A DNA stretch of 64,000 nt. Origin: Bryopsis sp. KO-2023. Taxonomy: Eukaryota; Chlorophyta; Ulvophyceae; Bryopsidales; Bryopsidaceae. A model generated the notes under the pieces. That model saw only the letters and a program-made list of their open reading frames with translations. It did no database searches and was not told the DNA's origin. Within the stretch, counting starts at the first letter, position 1. Every line of letters starts with the position of its first letter. The translations under genes were made by a program, and so were the position numbers. Positions 48,536 to 59,992 of the stretch are shown here, in pieces. The DNA lies in NCBI GenBank assembly GCA_030272585.1, contig BSYQ01000001.1, positions 5,270,001 to 5,334,000 on the forward strand, given 5' to 3'.

Positions 48536-50113
48536 TCAGTCCATCCTCAACCAGGGATGATCCAACGCCTGGCTGCTAGTCAGCCTTCGTTCCGCATTCT
48601 TGTTGAGCAGCCCTTGGAGGAAATCGTCCAGAAGAGGGTCGCCGGCACCTCCACTCGTATCCATCCTACCCAGCATGATCTGCCGGAGGAGTTCAGACGT
48701 GGATCTGAACTTGCCCTCCTGGGTGGCATCCCAGAAGGGCATCCGTCCGAAGCGCAGCCGGAACAGCATTGTCCCGGTGCTCCACAAATCCGCTGGGTAG
48801 GTGAATTTTCTTCCAAACACCTCGGGAGCCCAATGCGTTGGGGTACCCAAGGGTTTGGAAGAAAATCCCAAACCTGCGATCCAGAAAAAGAACACACATA
48901 CACCATCAGAAAGATGCGAGTACGGCTATTATCCACACCTCAATTCCCTTTGGGGAATTTTGTCCGAGGCATTTTGCTTCGAAGCAACACACGAGGGAGT
49001 GAAGAAAACATGTGGCATAAAATTTTCAGTTTATTCACCCAGCTTGACATTCTGGCACATAGCCCCCGAACATTTTTCCAATCATTGGACGGTCAACCCA
49101 AAACAAAACAGGTGCACAATCGAATTGTGCAGCACACCAAAACATATTTCCGGATGCATCCCAAATCAGCATCACTTTCGACGGAGGAAAAAAAAACCCA
49201 CAAGAGAGAGGGGGTCTGACATGAAATGAAACTCACCAGCGACCCTGGCGGTGCCCAGGTCGGTCGCCACCAGCCAGCCAGGCTGCAGCAGTTCAGGGTT
49301 GGTCAGGAGGGTTTCCCGACTGGCTGGCGACGAGAGCATGAGATTGGAGGCCTTAAGGTCGGAGTGCAGGATGCCTGCTGCATGGCAGTCCTGCACCAAC
49401 CTCAAGGCCTCCACCGCCACGACCCTCAACTGCTGATCGTTGAGAGGGCCGTACTTCTGCAACAAGAGATGCAAACACATTCTCGATTTAATAAGCGAAA
49501 TCAGATCCAGCTCTGTCCATTCAGTTGTTCCACAGGTGGCCATGTGAAATGCATGGAAATTGTTGGTTGTGATTGTCAAAGGAGGGAGCAAATTGGACCA
49601 GGGTTGAGAGGAGTACCTGGACGAAATCCTCCAAGTCGCCGCCTCCACACAAATCCATGACAAGGCACGACGTCTTCGCCCCTGGCTCGTCGTCCTCCCC
49701 GCAGTCGTCATAGAATCCCTGGAGCCTGACGACAGACGTCGTGCCCTGCAACCTCCGAGCATGGCCGCCTCGTTCTTCGCCTCTCGTGATTTCGTGTCGG
49801 CGCGAATTTCCTTTACGGCGACCATGCTCCCAGTTGCAGCATCTCTCGCTCGGTACACGGTTCCGAAAGAACCTTTCCCGAGAACCTCCTGGGCCGTGAA
49901 GCGTGTCCAAAAGGGTGTGTTTGCCACGACATCCGGGAACGCCAGCTCCGTTGTTAGTCCCTTGGCCGGCTTGATGGGAGGTGGAACGAGCACCAGCGGA
50001 TTCGTTTTCACCCGAAGCGCCTCGTAAAAGACTCGTGTCCTCGGTTGAGGTATCTTCCAGACTTTTGGGGACTCGAAGGTTTTAATCAATTCGGCCACCT
50101 TCGATTTCGACAT
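48536..50113 (-). CDS. Serine/threonine protein kinase with 1-nt frameshift
   Basis: Exons: 50113-49617, 49456-49237 and 48873-48536 (stop), giving about 351 aa. The start MSKSKVAELIKTFES is followed by the glycine loop LGKGSFGTVYRA and the lysine strand MVAVKEI. Exon 1 then breaks frame near 49756: the upstream frame reads NEAAMLG, while LQGTTSVVRLQGFYDD lies in another frame; one missing base explains both and makes the exon length fit the splice phase. Exon 2 holds the catalytic loop as ILHSDLKASNLML (HSD in place of HRD) and the magnesium loop as TDLGTA (DLG in place of DFG). Exon 3 has HWAPEVFG, DLWSTGTML and RMPFW, then RRLTSSQALDHPWL. The overall shape is CAMK/CDPK-like. The indel may be an assembly error or a real lesion. 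Confidence 0.8.
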
Positions 50114-52004
50114 CCTGCGAAAAGAAGTTCGTTCAACTTCTCCAAGTCGCAGAAAACAAGACATGGCAAACGGCGGCGCTCTGAGGCATACCTGAACCGC
50201 AAAAAACAGCAGTAGAAGATGGCGACGCAAGACGCTGGTGAGAGGAGTCGAGCTTGCAAGGAAAAGGCGCGAACTCGTGTCACGAATATTAATAAGAAAA
50301 AGCAAAGGCTATGAGTCATAAGTTATCACTCATAACCCCCGCTTGCTGTCATAACTCATGACAACAAGCTTTCACACTTTCGAACGTTAAGGGAAGCTGG
50401 TTAGAAAGGATGTCGAACTGCCAAAATTCAATTTTTTGCCACAGCGTTTTACACCTGATGAAGACTCCCCCATCAAGGGGGTCTGATGGTTCTCGATCCT
50501 CGGTTTCATCAGCGTTTGTTTTTTTTCTTTTCGTTTGGTGAGAAAACTGATCGAAACTCATTTCAGGGGATTTTCCTGGCGCTCCCTGCGCAATGTGTCT
50601 TTCGAGCTTTGTGTAATTATGTTATGTTATGTTATGTCTTTCGAGCTTTTCAGGAGTCGCGCGCGTTTGCGGTGAGTCGTGTACGAGCGTTACAAGGCTT
50701 CTTTCCTTGGTTTCAAATGGGGTGGTTCATTTTGATTCAAAACACAATTTCCATGTAGACGAAAGAGACCAAGTTTGAAATACATATTTCTTGAAATTTG
50801 GACTCTGGATAGGCTGTTGTTGTGTTTTCGTGGGATGGCGATTGGTCTTGCATATGGAGTCCGCACAGACAATCATTGGATGGCTTTTTTTCCCCACACG
50901 ACTCATCACAGTAACCTGATGATGGAGGTTATGAACTCTATCAATTTTGACAGTTCCAAGAAGCATTTAGAGTTCATGGGGATCTTCAGGAAGCCAAACA
51001 CAACTTATTGGTCTCAACAGCAGAATGTGCGATAGAGGCCTGGGCTCTCGTTACAGACATGTATAGATAATCAATGAGCAATATTGGAGAAAAAGAAAAA
51101 GATTTTTCTTTAATTGTCATAGTAGTACTATGATAGTACCACTAAGTCTGTTTGCAAAGCCATGAGACCAATGAAACATTAATTTCAGAGGCAAAAAATG
51201 AAATTCCAGCTAATCCTAATCCCTCCAAAGAAGAAAATTCCACGACCTCTCATCGAGACTAATATCGTTTGATGTGCTGCAAGCTCACTTTTCGTTTCCT
51301 ATTTATCTATCTGGTGTACAATTTCAGCCCCCCCCCCCCCCCACACTTTCCCTCCAAAAATGGAACTTTTTGTTTCAAATCTATTCACTTCATTCAAATC
51401 TATGCACTTCAACGCAGAAGCAACTGTTTCTCGAAAAATCAGACTGTCAGTCTGCCTTCCCCTCCGTCCCCGACCAAAAAAAAAGAACTGGAAAAACCTT
51501 GATGGAAATTTCCAGTTTCAAACACTTTTGAAATGAGTAGTAGTACTGATTGGTCAGGCAGCAAACATGAAATACGTAATACATCTATTCCCCCCTAAAA
51601 CAAAAAATTTAAAGACTTTGTAAAGGCCCTTCTCGGCTTCTGTTCAGGCATCGGGCTGAGAAAACTCTGACTTTGGGGCCAAGTTTTCTTTGTCCATGGC
51701 ATTTTCTGAAGAAGGAGTCCAAATTGGAGGTTCAACTCTGCTACCCCTCTTCGAGAATTTTTCACAATGTGCATACTCCACCAATATGCTTTTCTAAGGG
51801 AAGGTCAAGGCAACGGATGTCAATTTGCACACAAACACAGAATGAAAAGGGCAAAAAATCCCAGAAAATCAACCTAGGAAATATTCTGGTGTGGGACCCA
51901 GCCACCCCACACAGCGGTGGAAGAAAATGACGTGTTTTCCAGAGAATACCTCTGTGTTAAGGATCAGTTCACATTTCCGGCCGATTTATTGACTTTTAAG
52001 TTGA
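50114..52004. other. Intergenic, no convincing gene
   Basis: Contains a (TTATG)n-like repeat near 50615-50637 and a poly-C run near 51330. A plus-strand frame at 50835-51035 (starts MAIGLAYGVRTDNHW) has ordinary composition but no recognisable domain or splice context, so it is not called. Confidence 0.4.
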
Positions 52005-52901
52005 TCAGCAGATGAACTTGGTCATGGGGATCTCCATGACCACTGTTCCAGAATGATAGGCTGCTAAGGGGGGGACTTCTTCATTTGTTCGCACCTGATC
52101 GGGCAATTTGAAGTTCTGCATTTTTGAAAGAGCATGTGCTGCTTCCTCGGCATTGTCAAAGGTGACGAATCCAAAACCCCGGCTCCCTCCAGAACTGGTG
52201 TGAATCACCTGGACACAAAAAAAAAGGAAGGATGTTATCAGGAATCTGAGACCGATTCTTGATGAGAGTCGGTGCAAACTTTTATCACCTGTGCTGACGT
52301 CACTGTTCCGAATTTCTGAAACAGCTTTTCGAGCCCTTCAGAATCGAGCGCACCCCCCAAATGGCTCACGTACAGTTTCCGTTTTTCGACCCTCGATCCA
52401 TTGTCCCTGGGGAAAACCGTCCAATAAATAGCCGCCTTCAATTCAAACTTCTTTTGACAGGCAGAGGGAATCAATCAATCAATGATTACAGCCAGAGGGA
52501 AAATCGACACCAGGTTCTCTCCCAGACGATACCTTGGGCAACAGTCCTTGCACTGTTGGACCGTCAATTTGGCGACTAGGTGCTTGCAGTCTATTTCCTT
52601 CCCATCGACGATCGAGCGGGCGCTCTCTGCCGCCTCGTTCGATGAAAAGGTCACGAATCCGTACCCCAACGACGGACCCTCCTTTGAGAATCTGGCAACC
52701 ACCGCTTCCTCAACAGCTCCGAAACCACTGAACGCCTCCACCAGGTCGCACTCTTGGATAGCCGTAGGCAGTCCCTGCGCGCCAGCGTCGAAAACACGGT
52801 CCCTTATCTGATCACTTGATTTGAGCTGTGGCAACTTTGCAACAGAGTGCCTGGGAGCTCACTCTGACGAAAATCGTCCCAGGGTGGCTTTGTCCGCTCA
52901 T
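52005..52901 (-). CDS. Two-RRM RNA-binding protein, 4 exons
   Basis: Exons: 52901-52863, 52825-52533, 52406-52289 and 52208-52005. All phases match, giving a complete 217-aa protein starting MSGQSHPGTIFVR. RRM1 has RNP2-like TIFVR split by the first intron and RNP1-like LGYGFVTF. RRM2 has RNP2 KLYVSHL and RNP1 RGFGFVTF. The layout resembles hnRNP, DAZAP1 or Musashi proteins, which bind single-stranded RNA, but no specific orthologue is claimed. The first intron is only 37 nt. There is no signal peptide. The C-terminus after RRM2 is short and ends FIC. Confidence 0.85.
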
Positions 52902-54210
52902 GATGTCTTGAGTCGGAGGAAAGCTGGTTCAAAGAAGAGCACGTCAATGCAAGGGAAAAAAAAAGGTGAACGGTGGGGTCGACTGCAGCTATTGGATCGC
53001 TTCAGAACACGAAAACAGGACGCCGCAGAGAGAATCGTTCGATTTTGGAGGAGCCGTTGTGTTGGTGGACAGGGCGATCGCTTGTTTTTGGTTGGGATGC
53101 CAGAAACGCCAGCTTGACCCGCCTCGTAAATGAAACTCCCATGTCAGACGAGAGGGTGGATTGTGGAATTTAAAAAAATGACCAAACTGGGGACACGTGT
53201 GCTGCTTTCTGAAGGAAAACCAATGAACTGCCTGTCGCCAGCCGCAACAGCTTTCCATTGGAGGCAGTATGAGTCGCGACACTCCAAAAAAGAACAACTC
53301 TTTCAAAATGCACGTCCCCTCAATACACTGAATGATAACCACCACACTGGAGGTCACCACCAATCCACAGAACAGAACTATTATGAACTCGCCGCCAGAG
53401 ACTAACATCTGTCGCGGAAAGCGAAAATGAAAGCGTCAATCCCAGAAAAAGACCTGAAAAGAAAAAGGATCCACAAAAGGCCTTAAAAACGCCTTGGAAA
53501 AATGTGAAGGTACGCAAATAAACACCCCCCTGGTGCCAGAGAAAATGACAAATGTAACTAACCACCATGTAAAGAATCCACGTGGGTGCACCCAAAAAGC
53601 ATTCTGAATTACAAGGTGTAAACGGATGAGGGCTGAGGGTAGGTTGATTATACTTTAATACGAGAAGAGTCGGGATGAGGGTTGAGGGAAGGTTGACTGT
53701 ATGTTTGCGAGAGTCGGGAAAAGGGGTTTGGGGGTTTTGTTTGGGGAGACTTTTTAGCACGCTGTAAAAAATGTTGAAAAGTTTACAAAGGAAAAGAAAA
53801 GAATCCCCAAAAAGTAAGTTGACCACACAAAGCAAGAATCAAAGAAATGATATCGATACAAAGGAGATTGTCGATGCTTGTGCATACTTGGCCCCGAACT
53901 GCCACCAACCAGAAGTACTACAAGACATGCCAGGCCAGAGCCTTTAGCTGCCACCAACAACATTCCCACATATCACCAACCCTAAGCCCCCACTCACATC
54001 ACTCAATTTTTCGATCTATCAAAATTGACTCTACCCACCCTTCTCATCTTTTCTGACTAGCTACAATAGGTTACTTATGCATAAGCTGTAACCTCCATTA
54101 TCTCGTCTCAGTTCGCATGGCAGGCGCTGGAACTTTCAGGGAATCTGGATTTTGCTCTGTTGGAGATCGGCACCACCCAGATTTATGGGCTTCCCACGCG
54201 CTTTGCCGAG
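52902..54210. other. Intergenic region
   Basis: No reading frame with a recognisable domain. It should contain the promoter of the RRM gene (minus) and the distal promoter of the PAN gene (plus). Confidence 0.45.
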
Positions 54211-54216
54211 TATAAA
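54211..54216 (+). promoter_or_regulatory. TATA box of the PAN-domain gene
   Basis: TATAAA lies 70 bp before the start codon at 54281, within a stretch conserved in the downstream gene copy. In the copy this segment is altered and the TATA box is gone, which supports its identity by contrast. Confidence 0.55.
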
Positions 54217-54280
54217 ATGGTACCGCACTGCACCATAATCATTCCTCCTCTCTTTCTGATCTTTTTGGGTGTATCGTGGA

Positions 54281-56596
54281 ATGATGCGTTTTTGGCTGGC
54301 AGGCGTTGTGGCCGCGGTATCCACCGCCCTGCTTTTTGAAGGTAGGCGTTTTGGAATCCAGCTCAGCCTGCCATGGGCGTTTTTTTTCGCGTCGACGCAA
54401 CGATTGAAGGAGAGGTGTTGGGAGGGGTCCATTTAAGTGATAAGGAACCAAGCGCCATGAAAAGGTGCAGAGAAGTAGACTTAGAGCAGTGATCATCGCG
54501 TTTGATTCTCCATGGTTGGCGCAGGGGCTTTGTGTCGCCTGCGCTCCGGCGAACCATGCTCCACTTTCTATATGGATCGCTACTATACTCCTCGATTCAT
54601 AGACGCCGCAGCAGCTAATGATCTGGAATGCATGAAGGTAATGTTCTTGACCGATCGCGGGGAGCTTTTCTCCCAATGAGCAATGCAAATTGGAGTACTT
54701 CACGGGCTTTCCGATTTTTGTGTTTAACCAGGAGTTTCGTGCTGCTGGAGACGACATCAACGCAGGTACCAAATTTGAGACCATGGCCATTGAAGAATTG
54801 TGCTATGATACATATCTGGAGGGCTTGAAGGTGAAGTGCGTCCCTTGCTTTCCGAAACATGAGCTGTACTCTTTTGCTTTCAAATATAAACTATAGATTT
54901 GTTGGTTTTTGCAGCTTATGATCAGCTGGGGTGCTAAGTTCTACAGAGCACTCGATCAGTCAGTTTGCCGTGGGCAACCCCAGTGTGTCAAGGTGGGGGC
55001 AGCGAAAGTTTGTGCGTTTTTGAACTTTCCCTGGAGGTTATTTCCTTCAGGTTTCTGTGGTGCCAGCACCAGCGCTGGAATTATGAGTTCAAATTGATGG
55101 GAACTTTCCTCCTTTCATAAATGATAATATGAAAAAGACTTGTTTTGGGGATTCACCTCACGGTGCAGCTAATTCAACAAAATAGCCAAATCCTTTTTTT
55201 TCAGGTTCTGCTGGAAGCAGGTGCCACTTGGGGCCGCGAAGCCGAAATTCCATGCAGTTGCATACAATATGATTGCGACGATAACACCAAAAAGATAATC
55301 AAAGATCTCCTGGGTGAGCTAGTTGAAACAGTCCAAGAATTGTTGAGCTGCTCCAGCTGACTGTCGAACTACCAAATCTTTTTTTATTTTGACTGTCGAA
55401 AATGGGATCAGATATTTCTTCTCTGTGAATCATCCCCAACTTCAGTGCATGTTGTGGTAATGTGGTCCTCTGGATGGAGATATATATTGATCCTCATCAA
55501 TTTGTGAGTTTGATGTAGATGGAGGAACTGGAGGTGGCGATGGCAGTGGTTACAGTTGCGGTGTTTTGTATGACACCGACTTTCCATCTTCTTTTGGAAT
55601 TTTGAACGATGGAAAACAAGACATCACTGATACCAATGGGGAATGTTGTGCGCTGTGCACCAGCAATCCATGTGAGTGCATATCTCTCAGTTTGGACGAG
55701 TATCACTCCCCCCCCCCCAACACACACAAAAAAGCAGAAAGACAGCTGTTTTTTTTTTGTTTTTCATTCTTGTCAGCTTTTGTTTTGCAGCATTTTCTTT
55801 GAAAAGCTGAACATTCGGTGTCTTGATGCTGGCGGCGGATTGTGTGTCCGCCAATCATTCTCCTGGCGGCTTTTGCAGATTGCGAGGTATGGACAAGGGT
55901 AACTAAGTCCTCCCGCAGCAGCAAAGTTGGCGAATGCTGGCTCAGGAAGTATGTTCCCCCGGGGAAAAAAGCAGACGGGTTCAACAGCGGTCGGAATGCA
56001 TGCTCGTTTATGGCGATGGGCACGGACTTCCCTTCTAATGACGGACACCTCAATCAAGGAGATGTTGATATCACAAAGAACAACGAAGAATGCTGCAAGT
56101 TGTGCAATGCTGATACCAGTACGGGCAGTCTGTCAAAAACGAATAATAATAATAATAGATAGATAGACAGATGGGCGTTCCAAATTGAAGCCCATTCTAC
56201 AAGTCTGCATTTTTTTGAAGAAGGAGAGTGCTGCTGATAAACTGTGATGTTGTTGCGTGTGAATTTTTGCAGACTGCTTTCTTTTTTTGGCTGGCCTTGG
56301 GAAAAACCCTTGAAAACCTGGGATGTCCACTGCTTTTTCTTCAAAATTATATCTGATCTGGGCATCGGGCACTCTTTTTGGCAGGGTGCGAATCCTGGAC
56401 CAGGATCAAATCTGACACTGAATATAATAGCGAAGGAGAGTGCTGGCTCAGAAACTATGTCCCCACTGGCGTGAGGAATGACAATACCGATAGTGGGCAC
56501 AAAGCTCGTATCCCAAAACAGAGCAACTTTGCCCCAGATGATGTTTCTGAAGGAAGTGCTGCTGGCCGTTCTGCTGCTGCGTCACATGTTCAGTGA
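54281..56596 (+). CDS. Secreted Cys-rich protein with two PAN/apple-like domains
   Basis: Exons: 54281-54341, 54525-54637, 54681-54830, 54915-54992, 55205-55313, 55519-55671, 55879-56118 and 56385-56596. All phases match, giving 371 aa. MMRFWLAGVVAAVSTALLFE is a signal peptide. A novel Cys-containing N-terminal domain (~150 aa, with NDLECMKQCKLEYF) follows, then a Gly/Asp linker (DGGTGGGDGSG). Two PAN-like repeats come next, each with ECC..LC, CE.WTR and GECWLR.YVP, starting YDTDFPSSFG and MGTDFPSNDG. PAN domains bind protein or carbohydrate, so adhesion or wall binding is plausible. The C-terminal tail is Ser/Ala-rich. Exon 5 could instead run on to a stop at 55360, which would give a short isoform without PAN domains; splicing at 55313 keeps the frame and is preferred. 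A duplicate lies 3.3 kb downstream. Confidence 0.75.
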
Positions 56597-57577
56597 TGGG
56601 GGATGTGCACTGATGGCGCCATCATCTCTGGCTGCAGTGGAGGAGGACCTGTCCGTTTTGTTTTGTTTTTGAATTCTTTTTGCATCATTTTTTTGTTGTT
56701 GCAGTGCAGCGGCTGTGCAACAGTTTTTGGTTTGGGCAGGTCCAAATGAATCCATTCTTCCTCTTGCACTTTCAAGTTGAAAGGATATGAAAGAGAGGTA
56801 TTAATGTCTCTTCAAAATATTTCAAGATTTTTTTGTGTGGTTCCTTGTTTCCTTATTATTATAAGAGATGCTTTGGTTTTCTTATAAAGCCTTTGTGTTG
56901 GAATTTTGACTTTTAAAACCACAATTTTTGATCGAGGGGAAGTATCATTTATATTCTGATAAAGTCCCAAGAGGTTCTTTTTGAAATTAGCAGCCCCACA
57001 CTCTTCAATGTCCTAAACAGCACCTTGCCTGCGAATGTGTGATATATCTATATCTATATATACGAGGGTATATATATGAAAGATGAACACCTTGCCTGGG
57101 AATGTATGTATCTAACCAATCTGTGTCCTCATGGTTTTGAGTGTTCATTTTTTTTTGGTTCTATTGAAAGAGGTTGGAGCACCATCCCCCCCCAAAAGAA
57201 AATGACTAAGAGTGGTGCAACAGAATTTTGATTCTAAAAAAGAATAGGATGAAATATAGGATGAAATCTCGAAAAAAAAAATTGTTTTGGCCATTGATTC
57301 TAGCAGCTCCAGCTCTGTATTTTTTGAAAGTAGAAACGAGATTCGATACACAGAAGGGGATATCGCGGGGATACTCAAGTTGTCGTACACGCGATACACA
57401 TGTAATGATTTTACAGCATTGTCATCATCAAATCATTGTGATCTGGTGGAGATCGGCACCGCTTGGATTTACGCGCTTCCCACGTTTTGTCGAGGAAGAG
57501 CCGCCACCATAATCATTCCTCCTTTCCTTCTGATCTTTCCTGGAGCGCCAGTTATATTCTGAGTGTCCCGTGGAACG
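56597..57577. other. Spacer between the duplicated PAN genes
   Basis: AT-rich DNA with TATATC microsatellite sequence near 57045-57075. Similarity to the promoter of the first gene begins near 57450 (GGAGATCGGCACC). No other gene is seen. Confidence 0.5.
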
Positions 57578-58187
57578 ATGCGTTTTTCGCTGGCAGGCGT
57601 TGTGGCGGCGGTCTCGATCGCCCTGGTTTTTGAAGGTAGGCGTTTTGGAGTCAAACTCGGCATGCTACGCGCGGTTTAGGAAGGGGCCCAAAACACGTGT
57701 TTTCACTGCGGCTGGTCGTTGGTGGTGGGTTTTCTTGAGACGCACGTTCGCTCGTCGACCCCGTGAGATTTTCGTGATACAGTTTCGAAGCGGTTGAGGT
57801 TCGCGGGAAACGAGGGGGGGGGTTAGCGTCGACGCCAGGTCATCCTCCACCCTCTCTTTTACAATACTTCTCTTTTTCTCGTCAATACATGGTCGAATCC
57901 TTGCGTCTACAAAAGGCGTAGGTGCAAGTTTCGGAAGCTGGTGAAAGCGGCTTCGTTTTGTCGCCAATAATGAGTGCATTTCAGTGGCAAGAATCCAAGC
58001 GCCATGCAAAAATCTCTGGGAAGTAGACTCAGAGCAGCGATTATCGTGTTTGATTTTTCTTCTCACGGTTGGCGCAGGGGCTTCGTGTCAGCGCTCGGGC
58101 GAATCATGCTCCACTTACTACAAAGGGGGACCCTATTCTACTCGATTCCTGAGTGTCGCAAAAGCTTGTGATCTCGAATGCATGAAG
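57578..58187 (+). pseudogene. Truncated tandem copy of the PAN gene (exons 1-2 only)
   Basis: Exon 1 (57578-57635) encodes MRFSLAGVVAAVSIALVFE, nearly the same signal peptide as the upstream gene. Exon 2 (58078-58187) encodes GASCQRSGESCSTYYKG and ends CDLECMK, the same phase and end as the upstream exon 2. Intron 2 starts the same way (CTTTCTTGACCGAT), but from about 58240 the sequence changes to a TGTGCGGGGT array and no exon 3 to 8 follows. Intron 1 is longer than in the parent and the promoter lacks the TATA box. It is probably a pseudogene; a short secreted Cys-rich product remains possible. Confidence 0.7.
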
Positions 58188-58244
58188 GTAACTTTCTTGA
58201 CCGATACCAGGGCGCTTTTCACTATGGGAAATCGCGCTCTGTGC

Positions 58245-58830
58245 GGGGTGTTTTGGCAACCCCGCACAGAACCCTGAACAGTCACGCACAGAGTTAAAAA
58301 CACCCCGCATGGCTCTGTTCCCCGGTTTGGCCCCGTATTGTGCGGGGTCCCGATTTAACCCCGCACAGACTGGAACCCCGCACACAGAACCTGACGTCTT
58401 TCCCGTTGTGGGACCCCGCACAGATGAAACATAGCCCCGTACAGTGTGCGGGGTATCCTATTCTCTGTACGGGGGTGCCGTGCGGGGTGGATATGAAAGA
58501 CGTCGGGTTCTGTGTGCGGGGTTCCAGTCTGTGCGGGGTTAAATCGGGACCCCGCACAATACGGGGCCAAACCGGGGAACAGAGCCGTGCGGGGTGTTTT
58601 TAACTCTGTGCGTGACTGTTCAGGGTTCTGTGCCATTAATGAAACACCCCGCACAGGAGGGCCAGACCCCCGCACAACTGTGCGGGGTCTCTGTGCGGGG
58701 TGACTGTGCGGGCTCCTTTTGTGTGTGTACGGGGTGATTGTGAAAGGCGTGTGCCGGCGTATTTCGTTCCTGTGCAGGGTGATCATGACAATCGTGTGCG
58801 GGGTTCTAGTCTGTGCGGGATCGCTGTGCG
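58245..58830. repeat. TGTGCGGGGT array with 139-bp-arm inverted repeat
   Basis: Roughly twenty copies of TGTGCGGGGT or its complement in both orientations. The left arm 58264-58402 and right arm 58495-58633 are reverse complements over 139 bp with about two mismatches. The 92-bp spacer carries further partial palindromes (CCCCGTACAG and CTGTACGGGG). Beyond the right arm, to ~58830, the motif continues mainly in one orientation. Both strands give almost the same translated peptide across the arms, a consequence of the palindrome and not a sign of coding. Confidence 0.92.
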
Positions 58831-59992
58831 GGGTTCTACTGTGTGTATGCTGGGTGATTGTAGAAACACATCTGTGCAGCTTCATGATGACAATATGGTT
58901 GTTACAATAAAACAACAATGACAAAACCCCTTTTTAAATGTACACCCCATTTTATGATCGAAGACTTGCCCATTCCCACTTATTCCAAAATAGAAATAGA
59001 AACTAAAAAAATAGCCCAAAACCATGAACTCTGATCCTGCCATTCCGACCCTGCGCTTGTCTTTCAATAATACAGAGCTCGTTGAACATATAAATACCCA
59101 TCTGACCCACTTCTAACCATTTTTTAATTGTTTTATCAGCAAAGCAGAATAAGGCACATGAGGTGCAATTGTTCAAATGTTCATAATAACTGCAACATAT
59201 GTTGTCATATGCATATGAATCCAGGTTCACTGAGGTTGGAAAAGTCTTGATAAAGTCCGTCTCCTGAATCAAAACCAAATACTAAAAACGTTTTTTAAGA
59301 AAACAATGCGCACGTATGATACCAGAAACAAAACAAGCATGTTGCACCTTGATCGAAAAAAGGGGGGGCGGAAATCACCCTATCCAGCTTCCCTTTGCAA
59401 TTGTTGTTACCTTTTTTTCATGGGGTGGGCAGGCTGCCCATTCTAACACACCTCCATCTTCCTTTTTCTGCTGGGATTGGTCTTTTTGATCCTCCGACCG
59501 AGCGGGCTGGCATTCTCGAATGATCTTCACTGTACCTCATCTTTACGGACAAAAGAATACATCCCCCCTCCCATAGACCCATGAGCTGATTAGCCCGGCC
59601 ATCGAATCCCTCACTGCCTGGCAGACAAAACCAGGTGTCAACCCCCCCCCCCAACCCAATGGAATGGCCTGCCCAATCAACAAGAACTAGGATCTGGTGT
59701 GTGCCGTATCATGCGAATTTTGTACATTTCCTGCGTCCAAGGGTTGGAATAAATCAGTTGTTTCAAGAAAAGTAAAAGCCACCTCAACATGTTTTATTTT
59801 CTGCCTATTTCCCTTACTGCAAAAGAAGGTTCCTGCTACATGAAATGCATCTTGCTGACGCACCCACAGCATAATTCCCTGTAACACACCAGGGCATTTT
59901 TTTATGTTTTATAACACACTGTCCATGTTTTTTAACACACTGGGGACTGTCCATGTCGACCCCATGCAAGACCAAGAGCCTCCCCTGGGTGT
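58831..59992. other. Intergenic, no gene seen
   Basis: AT-rich DNA, a poly-C run near 59642-59652, and no coding frame with recognisable content. It may contain 5' exons of the SWIM protein below, which lacks a visible start. Confidence 0.4.

Noticed and set aside
58294..58603. Matching frames on both strands (starting MRGPDLTPHRLEPRTQN)
   Set aside because: The identity of the two peptides is a consequence of the inverted repeat, not of coding.
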